Shown piece after piece: positions 54,772 to 63,647 of a stretch of DNA of 64,000 bases; position 1 is the stretch's first letter; each line of letters opens with the position of its first letter. This DNA comes from Ditibartonella apihabitans (lineage in GTDB: Bacteria; Pseudomonadota; Alphaproteobacteria; Rhizobiales; Rhizobiaceae): the NCBI RefSeq assembly GCF_002007485.1, contig NZ_CP015820.1, positions 868,001 to 932,000 of the forward strand, read 5' to 3'. Below the pieces are notes generated by a model. The model was not told the DNA's origin. It was given only the letters and a program-made list of their open reading frames with translations, and did no database searches. Position numbers and translations under genes: made by a program.

Positions 54772-55669
54772 TGATAATAAGACACATTCCGGTTTTGTTG
54801 CTTTGATCGGTGCTCCGAATGTCGGTAAATCCACACTTGTCAACAGGCTCGTGGGAACCAAAGTTTCGATTGTTACCCATAAGGTGCAAACCACACGTGC
54901 ACTTATTCGCGGTATCATCATTCACAACAATACCCAGATTGTGCTCGTCGATACACCGGGTATTTTTACTCCCAAACGGCGACTTGATCGGGCGATGGTC
55001 ACAACAGCATGGAGTGGCGCGAAAGATGCCGATATTGTCCTTGTCCTTGTGGATGCGGCAAAGGGACTGGACGAGGAAACCGAAGAAGTTTTTGCGTCTC
55101 TTTCCAAGGTAAAACAGGAAAAAATACTGGTCATCAATAAAGTGGATTCGGTACCGCGTCCTTCGCTTCTTGAACTTACGAAGAAGTTGAATGAAGGCCA
55201 AACATTTTCCGAAACCTTTATGATCTCGGCTTTAAAGGGAACCGGCTGCGATGATCTTCTTGATTATATGGCAAAAAAGCTACCCGAGGGCCCATGGTAT
55301 TATCCCGAAGACCAGATATCGGATATGCCGATGCGTCAATTGGCAGCCGAAATTACACGTGAAAAGCTTTATATGCGGCTGCATAATGAATTACCCTATG
55401 CTTCCACGGTTGAGACTGAAAGCTGGGAAGAGCGGCCGGACGGATCGGTAAAAATTAACCAGATCATCTATGTCGAACGCGAGGGGCAGAAAAAAATTGT
55501 TCTGGGCACAAAAGGCGAAACGATCAAAGCAATAGGGCAGGCCGCCAGAAAAGAGTTGATGGATATCCTCGAACAAAAGGTGCATCTCTTTTTATTCGTC
55601 AAAGTGCGCGATCATTGGAGCGATGATCCGGAACGCTATCGCGAAATGGGATTGGACTATTCGAACTAA
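54764..55669 (+). CDS. era: GTPase Era
   Basis: A 301-residue GTPase for 16S rRNA maturation and 30S assembly. G1 GAPNVGKSTLVNRL, G2 TTRALIRGI, G3 DTPGIF, G4 NKVDSV, then a KH domain (about 200-295) with EREGQKKIVLGTKGETIKAI. The ATG at 54764 lies inside the end of rnc (8-bp overlap) and begins MNNDNKTHSGFVALIGAPN; earlier starts in the frame lie in rnc. recO follows 2 bp after the stop. Confidence 0.96.
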   Translation: MNNDNKTHSGFVALIGAPNVGKSTLVNRLVGTKVSIVTHKVQTTRALIRGIIIHNNTQIVLVDTPGIFTPKRRLDRAMVTTAWSGAKDADIVLVLVDAAKGLDEETEEVFASLSKVKQEKILVINKVDSVPRPSLLELTKKLNEGQTFSETFMISALKGTGCDDLLDYMAKKLPEGPWYYPEDQISDMPMRQLAAEITREKLYMRLHNELPYASTVETESWEERPDGSVKINQIIYVEREGQKKIVLGTKGETIKAIGQAARKELMDILEQKVHLFLFVKVRDHWSDDPERYREMGLDYSN

Positions 55670-55671
55670 CA

Positions 55672-56402
55672 ATGGAATGGAAAGAACCGGCGTTTATTCT
55701 TGGTACCAGACAACATGGTGAAACGAGCGCCATAGTTGAAGTGATGACCCGCTCGCACGGTCGTCATATGGGATTGGTCAAAGGCGGAAGATCCCGCAAG
55801 ATGAGCGCTGTTCTCCAGCCCGGAAACAGGGTCATTGCCGATTGGTGGGCAAGGCTCGACGAACATCTGGGAATCTTTAAACTCGAACCGGTTGATTTTA
55901 ACGCTTCCCGTATGATGGTGGAACCGCATGCATTATACGCATTGCAATTGGCGGCAGCCCATATCAGACTCCTTCCCGAACGGGACCCTTATCCCGCCCT
56001 TTACGATATATTCGAGCTTCTGATCAACAATATCGACGACGAGCTTATTACCGGCGAATTGATGGTGAGATTCGAAATAAAGTTGCTGGAGGCGACGGGA
56101 TTCGGCCTTGATCTGTCAAAATGCGGGGCTACAGGAAAGCACGAAAACCTCAAATATGTCTCGCCAAAAACGGCACGAGCCATTTGTGAAGAGGCAGGGG
56201 AACCATGGAAAGATAAATTATTGCCGCTTCCGGAATTTTTGCTAAAAAGTTCGGAGCGCCCGAAAAATTTCGAAGACATCAAACAAGGCTTTTTTTAACC
56301 GGATATTTTTTAACCCGTAATGTTTGGAATGCTCGCGGTATTGAACCACCGAAGGTGAGGGAGGGTTTTCTTGAATCACTTTCCCGTTTTTTAAATAAAT
56401 AA
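55672..56402 (+). CDS. recO: DNA repair protein RecO, frameshifted at a T run
   Basis: RecO loads RecA in the RecFOR pathway. The N-terminal OB domain (EWKEPAFILGTRQHGETSAI, LVKGGRSRKMSAVLQPGNRV) and the helical domain (LLEATGFGLDLSKCGATGKH) are normal; the zinc-ribbon Cys set of some RecO proteins is incomplete, as often in this order. As read the frame stops at 56298 after 208 residues, cutting the conserved end. One extra T in the T7 run (56290-56296) restores GFFLTGYFLTRNVWNARGIE, PPKVREGFLESLSRFLNK to a stop at 56400-56402, a normal length of 243 residues. So either the gene is truncated or the run is one base short in this sequence. Confidence 0.9.
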
Positions 56403-57089
56403 ATGGTTGGTAAGACCAACGGCATTGAGAGGATCACTTTCTAAAGCAAACGCTAAGCAGAATGGGACTGTAATAATCTTGCCTTGGTTTTTGCAGATAC
56501 TCATCAAAACAAGAAAGCGAAGCACCGAAAACTCTTGATAATGTTCATCCGGAACGACATGTAGAAAATTCGAAAAGGTGGCGGCAGACCGGAATACGGC
56601 TGGGCTGCGAGCAGTTCTGATTGTGCGTTGGACCGAAGATAGTCAATTATGGGCGGTTTTTGTTTTTTTGTCTCGTGTTTTTGTGAAAAAAAGACATAAA
56701 AACAGCCGAAAACGTTTGTTGGATAGAGAAAAATTTATTTTAAATGTTTGATAGAGGAAATGGAAAAATTTTAAAAGCTCTGTGACATTTTTCTAAAAAT
56801 ATTTTTAGTGCGTCTTGTCTGAAAGTCTGTGTTTTGAGGTAGAGTTCAAGAAAAACGGCAATCTGGCCGATTGCCTGTCTAGCACTATTTAACTGATTTA
56901 TATGGCTTGATAATGTTTATCTATCTAAAATCGAAATCGCGATCGTTTTTCTTTCAACCCTCTATTCAATGGGATAATCATGAAATCTCGGAGTTTTGAT
57001 TATTGCAGCCACATAAAACCAGCTTATTGTTGCATCAAATCGCTTTCCTATTATTTTAAGTTCGTAAACATCACTGTTATGGAAAAACA
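56403..57089. other. Intergenic region after recO
   Basis: About 690 bp. A small stem GTTGGT/ACCAAC lies at 56405-56419. Short coding-like pieces around 56,500-56,740 have no start and break in every frame. A promoter for the GlcG-like gene is expected at the right end but none is clear. Confidence 0.4.
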
Positions 57090-57577
57090 ATGAAAAACTG
57101 CTCAAGAAATTATTCTGTTTGGCGCTTGTCGTGCCGGTCTTATCCTCTGTAGCCATAGCCGAATATACGACATCAATGTTATCGCTTGATGACGCACGTG
57201 CATTGATTACCAAAGGACATGCCTCTGCAGATAGTTTGAAGGTGAATGTCTGCATGGCTGTCGTTGATCCGAGTGGCAGTCTGATTGCTTTTGACCGCAT
57301 GGACCGCGCGCCTTATGGGTGTGTCGATGCGGCTATAGCAAAGGCCAAATCGGCTGCTCTCTTTCGTGTTAAAACGTCGGTTAATATGCAACGCGTGAAT
57401 GGAGACGAACCGGCTATTGCAAGTATCCCTCATATGGTTCCTCTCGGCGGTGGTGTACCGGTCACGAATAATGATATTGTCGTCGGTGCGGTCGGTGTAA
57501 GCGGTGCTACCAACGCAATGGAAGTCAAGATTGCCGAGGCAATGGTCGCCGGATATGGTGTTATACCGACAAAATAA
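57090..57577 (+). CDS. GlcG/HbpS-family heme-binding protein, frameshift in signal peptide
   Basis: The domain (LSLDDARALITKGHASADSL to GYGVIPTK) matches the GlcG/HbpS family: VCMAVVDPSGSLIAFDRMD, AIAKAKSAALF and VVGAVGVSGATNAMEVKIAE. HbpS-like members bind heme or redox ligands outside the cytoplasm. In the conserved frame only a TTG (57119) within a hydrophobic stretch can start it. The ATG at 57090 is followed by A5 (57093-57097); one more A gives a classical signal peptide (MKKLLKKLFCLALVVPVLSS and cleavage after AIA) and a 162-residue exported protein. As read, the ATG frame dies after about 20 codons. Stands alone, 97 bp before panC. Confidence 0.8.
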
Positions 57578-57674
57578 GCCGGTTCGGAAAAGTCTTTGAA
57601 ATAATATCATTGCGATCGCGGACGAATGGGCTCCTCGACTGAACGGAATCCTTATTTAACGGACTCTTTTTCTC

Positions 57675-58517
57675 ATGCAGATATTCGAAACGATTGATGA
57701 TATCCGCCGCCAATTGATGGACGATAGACGAAAAGGTCTGGTAATAGGGCTCGTTCCAACCATGGGCGCTCTGCATCAAGGACATCTGTCACTGGTGGAA
57801 AAAGCGCAAACAGTCTGTCAAAAAACAATTGTGTCTATTTTTGTCAATCCGAAACAGTTCGGACCGGATGAGGATTATGAAGCTTATCCTCGCGATCTCG
57901 AAAGCGATTGCGCTCTCCTCGATAAAGCGGGTGTTGATTATGTATTTGCCCCGTCAGTAGACGAGATGTGGCCTTCGGGAAATATGACGAGCGTTGAAGT
58001 CGAGAGGTTATCGGACATATTGATTGGCAAATTGCGGCCCGGCCACTTTCGTGGCGTAACCACCGTTGTTGCCAAGATATTCAATATTGCTCAACCCGAT
58101 TATGCTTTTTTTGGCGAGAAAGACTACCAACAGCTTGTCATCATCAGACATATGACCAAAGATCTCGGTTTTCCTGTAAAGATAGTGAGTGTACCTATCC
58201 TGCGCGAAGAAGATGGTGTTGCAAGCTCCTCGCGCAACAAACTTCTTACGCCGGACGATCGGAAAGCTGCTATCGTCGTTCCGCAAAGCTGGAAAGCTGC
58301 TGCCCATCTCTTTGAAAGCGGAGAACGAAAAATAGAAGCTCTCCGTTCTGCTGTTTTAAATATATTGAATAAGGAACCACGCGCCGTTCCGGAAGCGATA
58401 GATTTTCGTGATGCAGAAACTTTGGAAGAAGTCAAAGATTGCATTGATAAGCCGACCGTCCTGTTATTGACGGTGCGTTTTGGTTCTGTCAGATTGATCG
58501 ACCAATATGTTTTTTAA
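57675..58517 (+). CDS. panC: Pantothenate synthetase PanC
   Basis: A 280-residue enzyme joining pantoate and beta-alanine with ATP. GLVPTMGALHQGHLSLV has the HxGH nucleotide site, FVNPKQFGPDEDYEAYPRDL and FFGEKDYQQLVIIRHM the other family motifs, and VPILREEDGVASSSRNKLL the KMSKS-equivalent segment. First gene of panC-panB, 16 bp apart. Confidence 0.96.
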   Translation: MQIFETIDDIRRQLMDDRRKGLVIGLVPTMGALHQGHLSLVEKAQTVCQKTIVSIFVNPKQFGPDEDYEAYPRDLESDCALLDKAGVDYVFAPSVDEMWPSGNMTSVEVERLSDILIGKLRPGHFRGVTTVVAKIFNIAQPDYAFFGEKDYQQLVIIRHMTKDLGFPVKIVSVPILREEDGVASSSRNKLLTPDDRKAAIVVPQSWKAAAHLFESGERKIEALRSAVLNILNKEPRAVPEAIDFRDAETLEEVKDCIDKPTVLLLTVRFGSVRLIDQYVF

Positions 58518-58533
58518 AAAAAGGTGACAGAGA

Positions 58534-59355
58534 TTGAGCCGGCAGAATGAACAAAAGCGGGTGACAGTACCGGCAATCAAAGCGAGAAAAGGCAACGACC
58601 CTATTGTTTCGTTGACTGCCTATTCAGCCAATTCTGCACGAATTGCGGATCCTTATTGTGATTTTCTGCTTGTCGGAGATAGCGTGGGTATGGTGGTTCA
58701 TGGCTTTGAAACGACTCTGCCGGTTACTGTCGATATGATGATTCTTCACGGACAGGCAGTTATGCGTGGTTCGAAACACGCACTTGTGGTTGTTGATATG
58801 CCCTTTGGCTCTTATGAAAAAAGTCCCGAGCAAGCTTTTTCCAATGCTTCCCGTATTCTTTCCGAAACTGGTTGCGGGGCAGTCAAAATTGAGGGTGGTG
58901 CCGAAATGGCAAAGACCGTCCACTTTCTTGCGCGTCGCGGCATACCTGTTATGGGACATGTCGGCTTGATGCCACAATCTGTCAACAATTTTGGGGGATT
59001 TAAAACGCAAGGTCTTCACCAAAGTGATTGGCCACGTATTGAAGGTGATGCATCAGCCATCGCCGAAGCGGGCGCTTTTGCCATTGTTCTTGAAGGTGTT
59101 GTCGAACCATTAGCGGCAAAAATTACACGCGATCTGTTTATCCCGACAATCGGCATTGGTGCTTCCAACCAATGTGACGGGCAAATTCTTGTGATGGAAG
59201 ATATGCTGGGCTTTGGTGCATTTGTACCGAAATTTGTTCGCCGTTATGGCAATCTCGAAGAGCAAATGGCCGAAGCTATCAAACATTATGCAAGTGACGT
59301 GAAAACACGCTCATTTCCGGCTGAAAAAGAGACTTATTCTAAGCCCGAAGAATAG
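58534..59355 (+). CDS. panB: 3-methyl-2-oxobutanoate hydroxymethyltransferase PanB
   Basis: A 273-residue TIM-barrel enzyme that makes ketopantoate. [56 protein letters not shown] and [20 protein letters not shown] are canonical. The start is a TTG at 58534 with AAGGTGA about 8 nt upstream; no ATG gives the full N-terminus. Forms an operon with panC for vitamin B5 synthesis; ketopantoate reductase is elsewhere. Confidence 0.95.
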   Translation: MSRQNEQKRVTVPAIKARKGNDPIVSLTAYSANSARIADPYCDFLLVGDSVGMVVHGFETTLPVTVDMMILHGQAVMRGSKHALVVVDMPFGSYEKSPEQAFSNASRILSETGCGAVKIEGGAEMAKTVHFLARRGIPVMGHVGLMPQSVNNFGGFKTQGLHQSDWPRIEGDASAIAEAGAFAIVLEGVVEPLAAKITRDLFIPTIGIGASNQCDGQILVMEDMLGFGAFVPKFVRRYGNLEEQMAEAIKHYASDVKTRSFPAEKETYSKPEE

Positions 59356-59403
59356 ACGATTTTGCTATTGATAAAGGCAAAAGTGGAACCCCCGAATTTT
59401 GGA

Positions 59404-59420
59404 GGATAGATTATCTATCC
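59404..59420. other. Perfect small hairpin between convergent genes
   Basis: GGATAGA (59404-59410) pairs with TCTATCC (59414-59420) around TTA, between the panB stop and the phosphatase stop. Without a T run on either side it is only a possible bidirectional end signal. Confidence 0.35.
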
Positions 59421-59427
59421 CGAACCA

Positions 59428-59943
59428 TTAAGCCTCGACAGGCAGAATAAAAGGCGTTCCTTCAAATGCTTCCGCGCCGCGGCCTATATCGGCAATCGCA
59501 GAACGCATACGCCCGCCACGATCAAGAATTTTATCGGCAAGCGAAACCATTAATTTGTTCGGTGTGGCGGTTGAAGAGTTTTCCCGCAAAAGTCGGGCAA
59601 TCGACGCTTCACTTTTTTGCGGCTGAAGTGCGCAGGCAATGACAAAAGCCGCAGCCGTCGAGCGCGAAATCCCCATAAAGCAGTTTATCAGGAGCGGATG
59701 GGCACGGTTCCAGTTTTGTGCGATTTCAAGAATTTTATAAATTTCGGTTTCACTCGGGGCAATAAGCCCTTCCTGCGGCTCGTTAATGTCATTGAATTCA
59801 AGAAAATAATGACACTCTTCTTCAATCATGGCCGGGCGATCCATAGGCGTGCCCTTGTTCATCAAAGTGATGAGTTCCCGCGGTTGGTGGCGAATTGCAG
59901 TCTCTGTGAGTTTTGAAAGAGGGGAAACGATCAGGTAGGCCAT
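59428..59943 (-). CDS. Tyrosine/dual-specificity phosphatase-like protein
   Basis: A 171-residue cysteine phosphatase fold. INCFMGISRSTAAAFVIACA carries the CX5R P-loop (C-F-M-G-I-S-R-S), with Asn in place of the His that usually precedes the Cys. HYFLEFNDINEPQEGLIAPS may supply the general acid Asp. Related small proteins in Rhizobiales are annotated as protein-tyrosine phosphatases; substrate unknown. The ATG at 59943 shares a base with the stop of the upstream HD gene (TGATG). Last of ygfZ-HD-phosphatase. Confidence 0.8.
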   Translation of the reverse strand: MAYLIVSPLSKLTETAIRHQPRELITLMNKGTPMDRPAMIEEECHYFLEFNDINEPQEGLIAPSETEIYKILEIAQNWNRAHPLLINCFMGISRSTAAAFVIACALQPQKSEASIARLLRENSSTATPNKLMVSLADKILDRGGRMRSAIADIGRGAEAFEGTPFILPVEA

Positions 59944-60563
59944 CAATGTGCTCTTTCTTGTTCGATTACATTGAAACGGGCCAAAAACGCGCCTTCAATT
60001 TGCGGTGTTGGTCGCGCTATCAGATCAAGACCTTGGGGAGTTATCGTTTCCGGTTCGCCAAAATAACGGATTGCTTCAGCTTTGCTGAAACCGGCAAGAG
60101 TGCTTGCTTCAAAATAGGCTGCTATACGGTCGGCTTGTTTCAATTGTTTTACGATTTTTACCCGAAGTTCGGTCGGAAGGCTGAAGCGGATGCGGATTGC
60201 ATCTTCGAGCCTTTTTTCAATCATTTCATAACTTCCGCCCATCACGGCTTTGAAGGGAGAAATCATGTCACCAATGACATATTCGGGCGCGTCATGGAGA
60301 AGGGCGAGTTGTTTTTCATCAGCCGTGGCTTCGGGAAACAAGCGACGGTAGATTTTCTCGACCAGCAAAGAATGTTGGGCAACCGAATAGGCATATTCGC
60401 CTTTTGTCTGGCCGTTCCAGCGGGCAACACGCGCAAGACCGTGAGCAATGTCGGTAATTTCGACATCGAGAGGAGAGGGATTTATGAGGTCAAGCCGACG
60501 TCCCGACAACATCCGTTGCCAGGCACGTGCTTCTCCTGTCCTTGTTATTTCGGCATCAGCCAT
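59943..60563 (-). CDS. HD-domain hydrolase, YfbR-like nucleotidase
   Basis: A 206-residue HD-superfamily protein. YSVAQHSLLVEKIYRRLFPE gives the first metal His, LALLHDAPEYVIGDMISPFK the HD pair, and KQADRIAAYFEASTLAGFS the last Asp, in the order of 5'-deoxynucleotidase YfbR. It probably dephosphorylates dNMPs. Its ATG directly abuts the ygfZ stop and its stop overlaps the phosphatase start, a tightly packed operon. Confidence 0.85.
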   Translation of the reverse strand: MADAEITRTGEARAWQRMLSGRRLDLINPSPLDVEITDIAHGLARVARWNGQTKGEYAYSVAQHSLLVEKIYRRLFPEATADEKQLALLHDAPEYVIGDMISPFKAVMGGSYEMIEKRLEDAIRIRFSLPTELRVKIVKQLKQADRIAAYFEASTLAGFSKAEAIRYFGEPETITPQGLDLIARPTPQIEGAFLARFNVIEQERAH

Positions 60564-61439
60564 TTATTCACCTTCCGACACATCTTCCGGAAAACCGTAA
60601 TTCATATTCGGTGCAATTGTCAGAGTGACTGGCACATTTTCCACGAAAAAAGGAACGTTTTTGTCAATGCCGGCCTTTACCTTGTCAATCCGCACAATTG
60701 CCGAGGCACGTTTGCCAATGACTGTACCGAGATTGCCAACGGTTTTTCCCTCACATACGATAGAGCCAGTGGCGGGTAAATTATCTTTTCCTTCGACGAC
60801 CAACATCCTGCGGCGGATAGTGCCTCTATGGTGCATACGGGAAACCACTTCCTGACCGATATAACATCCTTTTTTATAGGAAATGGCACCGGTTTGATCA
60901 AAATTGATATCGTGCGGGAATACATCGCCAATTTTGAAATCTTTTCCACTCTCGGCAATTCCATATTTTATGCGCAGAAGATCCCACTGATCGGCGGAGT
61001 TTTGCGAAAAGGGGAGGGCGGCCATGTTTTTCCCGTAAAAGCGGGTGACTTTTTCTTGTGGTGGAAACCGTTTATCAGCAAAACTTGAATCACTTTCTGA
61101 AATAAGTGAATCACTTTGCCAAGAAATCCCTATAACCGGTTCAGGAGACTCACTAATTTCAACTTTTGACCGCAAGCGATAGAGGTTTAAGCGTTTTTTG
61201 AAACTGTCGGCAAGGTCGGCCGAAATATCAATGACAAAACCGTCGTCAATGCGACCGATCAAAAAATCGAAAATCACCTTCCCTTGCGGCGAAAGCAGCG
61301 CACCGGGCCACATTTCTCCGGCACCTATTTTTTCGACATCGGTAGTGATCAACCGTTCGAGAAAATGCGTTCTATCTTCGCCTGTAATTGTCAATATACG
61401 GCGGTTTTCTAGGGTGAGAGAGCAGTGATTTTCGACCAT
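60564..61439 (-). CDS. ygfZ: Folate-binding Fe-S cluster protein YgfZ/GcvT-like
   Basis: A 291-residue GcvT-fold protein that helps maintain certain Fe-S enzymes using folate. The diagnostic KGCYIGQEVVSRMHHRGTIR contains the K-G-C-Y-x-G-Q-E motif with the reactive Cys. THFLERLITTDVEKIGAGEM and ALLSPQGKVIFDFLI are the folate-site segments. The ATG at 61439 (MVENHCSLT) has AAGG upstream; the earlier start at 61517 runs across the divergent promoter. Divergent from pyrC with 65 bp between them. Confidence 0.92.
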   Translation of the reverse strand: MVENHCSLTLENRRILTITGEDRTHFLERLITTDVEKIGAGEMWPGALLSPQGKVIFDFLIGRIDDGFVIDISADLADSFKKRLNLYRLRSKVEISESPEPVIGISWQSDSLISESDSSFADKRFPPQEKVTRFYGKNMAALPFSQNSADQWDLLRIKYGIAESGKDFKIGDVFPHDINFDQTGAISYKKGCYIGQEVVSRMHHRGTIRRRMLVVEGKDNLPATGSIVCEGKTVGNLGTVIGKRASAIVRIDKVKAGIDKNVPFFVENVPVTLTIAPNMNYGFPEDVSEGE

Positions 61440-61504
61440 TTTCCTTGCCTTTCTTCTCGCATTTACGTAATCGGTATAGTTATGGGCTGCAAGGAGCAAA
61501 AGTA

Positions 61505-62842
61505 ATGTCGAGAACATTTGATAAAATTTTTAAAGGCGGAACAGTTGTCAATCATGACGGTATCGGTCAAAGGGACATTGGCGTTCTTAATGGACGCATT
61601 GCCGAAATAGGCGATCTGTCGGCTTGTTCGGCTGGTGAAACGGTTGATTGCACGGGACTTCATATTCTGCCTGGTATGATTGATAGTCAGGTGCATTTTC
61701 GCGAACCCGGTGGCGAATATAAAGAAGATCTTGAAACCGGTACACGTTCTGCCGTATTGGGCGGCGTAACCTCGGTCTTTGAAATGCCGAATACCAATCC
61801 ATTGACAACAAGCGAGGCTGCCCTTGCCGACAAAGTGAAACGCGGCTACCACCGGATGCATTGCGACTTTGCTTTCTGGGTCGGCGGAACACATGAAAAT
61901 GCCCGCGATGTCGGTGAGCTTGAACGTTTGCCCGGTGCTGCCGGTATAAAGGTATTCATGGGGTCATCAACTGGTAATCTGCTGGTTGCCGATGATGAAG
62001 GTGTTACCGAAATTCTGAAACACACCCATCGTCGGGCGGCATTCCACTCCGAAGATGAAGCACGGCTTAACGAACGCAAACATTTGCGTGTCGAAGGTGA
62101 CCCGACGTCCCATCCGGTTTGGCGCGACGTGGAAGCAGCACTTCGTTGCACAAAAAGGCTTGTAAAAATTGCTCATAAAACCGGTGCACGCATTCACGTT
62201 CTTCATGTTTCAACAGCCGAAGAAATCGAGTTTCTCAAGGGCCATAAGGATGTTGCCACTCTGGAAGCAACACAACATCATCTGACTTTGACAGCAGATG
62301 ATTATGCCCGCCTCGGTACACTCATCCAGATGAACCCGCCAATCCGTGAAAGCCGCCATCGCGCCGGTATATGGTATGGCGTCAGACAAGGCATTATTGA
62401 CGTTCTCGGTTCCGACCATGCACCACATACATTGGAAGAAAAGCACAAAACCTATCCGGCTTCTCCGTCCGGCATGACCGGTGTCCAGACCACAGCTGCC
62501 ATTATGCTTGACCATGTTAACGCTGGCAGGCTTTCGCTGGAACGTCTTGTCGATCTTACCTCCCATGGCCCCAATCGTGTTTTCGGTATCAGCCGCAAGG
62601 GGCGTATTGCCGCCGGCTATGATGCCGATCTCACAATCGTCGATTTGAAACGTGAAGAAATTATCCGCAACGAACAAATCGGATCGAAAGCCGGTTGGAC
62701 ACCTTATGACGGCAAGAAGGTCAAGGGGTGGCCTGTTGGCACGATCATTCGTGGGAAAACTGTTATGTGGCAGGGCGAAATCGTTACACCATCAACCGGC
62801 GAGCCGATCGAATTTCTGGAATGCCTGCACCACACGAACTGA
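61505..62842 (+). CDS. pyrC: Dihydroorotase (class I, AllB/PyrC type)
   Basis: A 445-residue amidohydrolase. IDSQVHFREPGGEYKEDLET holds the HxR metal motif; KVFMGSSTG carries the position of the bridging Lys, which here is followed by a Met-Gly-Ser loop; IHVLHVSTAEE and VLGSDHAPHTLEEKHKTYPA are the other metal sites, and SPSGMTGVQTT the substrate loop. It cyclises carbamoyl aspartate to dihydroorotate; the related allantoinases are an alternative but the loop and pyrE context favour dihydroorotase. The ATG at 61505 has AAGGAG upstream; the open frame before it overlaps ygfZ leader. Confidence 0.9.
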   Translation: MSRTFDKIFKGGTVVNHDGIGQRDIGVLNGRIAEIGDLSACSAGETVDCTGLHILPGMIDSQVHFREPGGEYKEDLETGTRSAVLGGVTSVFEMPNTNPLTTSEAALADKVKRGYHRMHCDFAFWVGGTHENARDVGELERLPGAAGIKVFMGSSTGNLLVADDEGVTEILKHTHRRAAFHSEDEARLNERKHLRVEGDPTSHPVWRDVEAALRCTKRLVKIAHKTGARIHVLHVSTAEEIEFLKGHKDVATLEATQHHLTLTADDYARLGTLIQMNPPIRESRHRAGIWYGVRQGIIDVLGSDHAPHTLEEKHKTYPASPSGMTGVQTTAAIMLDHVNAGRLSLERLVDLTSHGPNRVFGISRKGRIAAGYDADLTIVDLKREEIIRNEQIGSKAGWTPYDGKKVKGWPVGTIIRGKTVMWQGEIVTPSTGEPIEFLECLHHTN

Positions 62843-62851
62843 TTATGCAGA

Positions 62852-63556
62852 ATGGGTATCAAAACTGTCGGCCTTGATGCCGATGATACGCTTTGGCATA
62901 ACGAGAAAATATTTCGGGAGGCTGAACAATATTTTGTTCAGCTTCTTGGACGTTGTGCCGATAACGAAATAATTGAGCGTACACTTTTTTCGACAATTGC
63001 TCGTAACCTCGGCCTTTACGGCTATGGTTTCAAATCATTCACACTTTCGATGATCGAAACAGCGAGTCACCTTTATAACAAGGTTATCCCGTCTTCAAAG
63101 ATGAGAGAGATCATTTCGCTTGGTCAATCCTTGATGGATAAACCGGTAAACTTGATCGACGGTGTCGTCGAAGGGCTTGAAGCACTCCGTAAAAATTACC
63201 GTTTGTTGCTGATAAGCAAAGGCGATCTCGTCGAGCAAAACCGAAAGGTCGAAAAATCGGGATTGAAAAGCTATTTTGATGGCATCGAAATTGTCAGCCA
63301 TAAAGACAAACCTGTTTATGAAGAACTGTTAAAACGTAACAGAGTGGATGGAAACGAATTTGTAATGGTCGGTAATTCGTTGAAATCGGATATTCTACCG
63401 GCTCTCGAAGCAGGTGCTTATGCAGTCTACATACCCTATGATATTACGTGGGTTCATGAAATGGCAGAGGAACCGTATGACAATGCCCGCTATTTCAAAG
63501 TCGACAAGTTTGCCGATCTTCCCGAATTTTTAAAGATGATCGACCACAAAGGGTAA
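62852..63556 (+). CDS. HAD-superfamily hydrolase
   Basis: A 234-residue haloacid-dehalogenase-like phosphatase. Motif I is GLDADDTLWHNE (nucleophile and acid Asp), motif II LLISKGD (Ser in place of Thr context), motif III Lys around HKDKPVYEELL, and motif IV MVGNSLKSDILPALEAG. An alpha-helical C1 cap lies between motifs I and II. Substrate unknown; the context next to dihydroorotase suggests a nucleotide or phosphometabolite but is weak. The ATG lies 10 bp after the pyrC stop, so they are probably co-transcribed. Confidence 0.85.
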   Translation: MGIKTVGLDADDTLWHNEKIFREAEQYFVQLLGRCADNEIIERTLFSTIARNLGLYGYGFKSFTLSMIETASHLYNKVIPSSKMREIISLGQSLMDKPVNLIDGVVEGLEALRKNYRLLLISKGDLVEQNRKVEKSGLKSYFDGIEIVSHKDKPVYEELLKRNRVDGNEFVMVGNSLKSDILPALEAGAYAVYIPYDITWVHEMAEEPYDNARYFKVDKFADLPEFLKMIDHKG

Positions 63557-63647
63557 ACCGTTCTTTCCACCACATGGAATGGTGAAGCTTACAAAGTGGG
63601 AAGACCCGCTTTAACATCATCGTTATTCGGTTTGTTGAAGAAAACGA

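Noticed and set aside
54533-55201. Minus-strand 222-codon frame
   Set aside because: Antisense to rnc and era, which are unambiguous.
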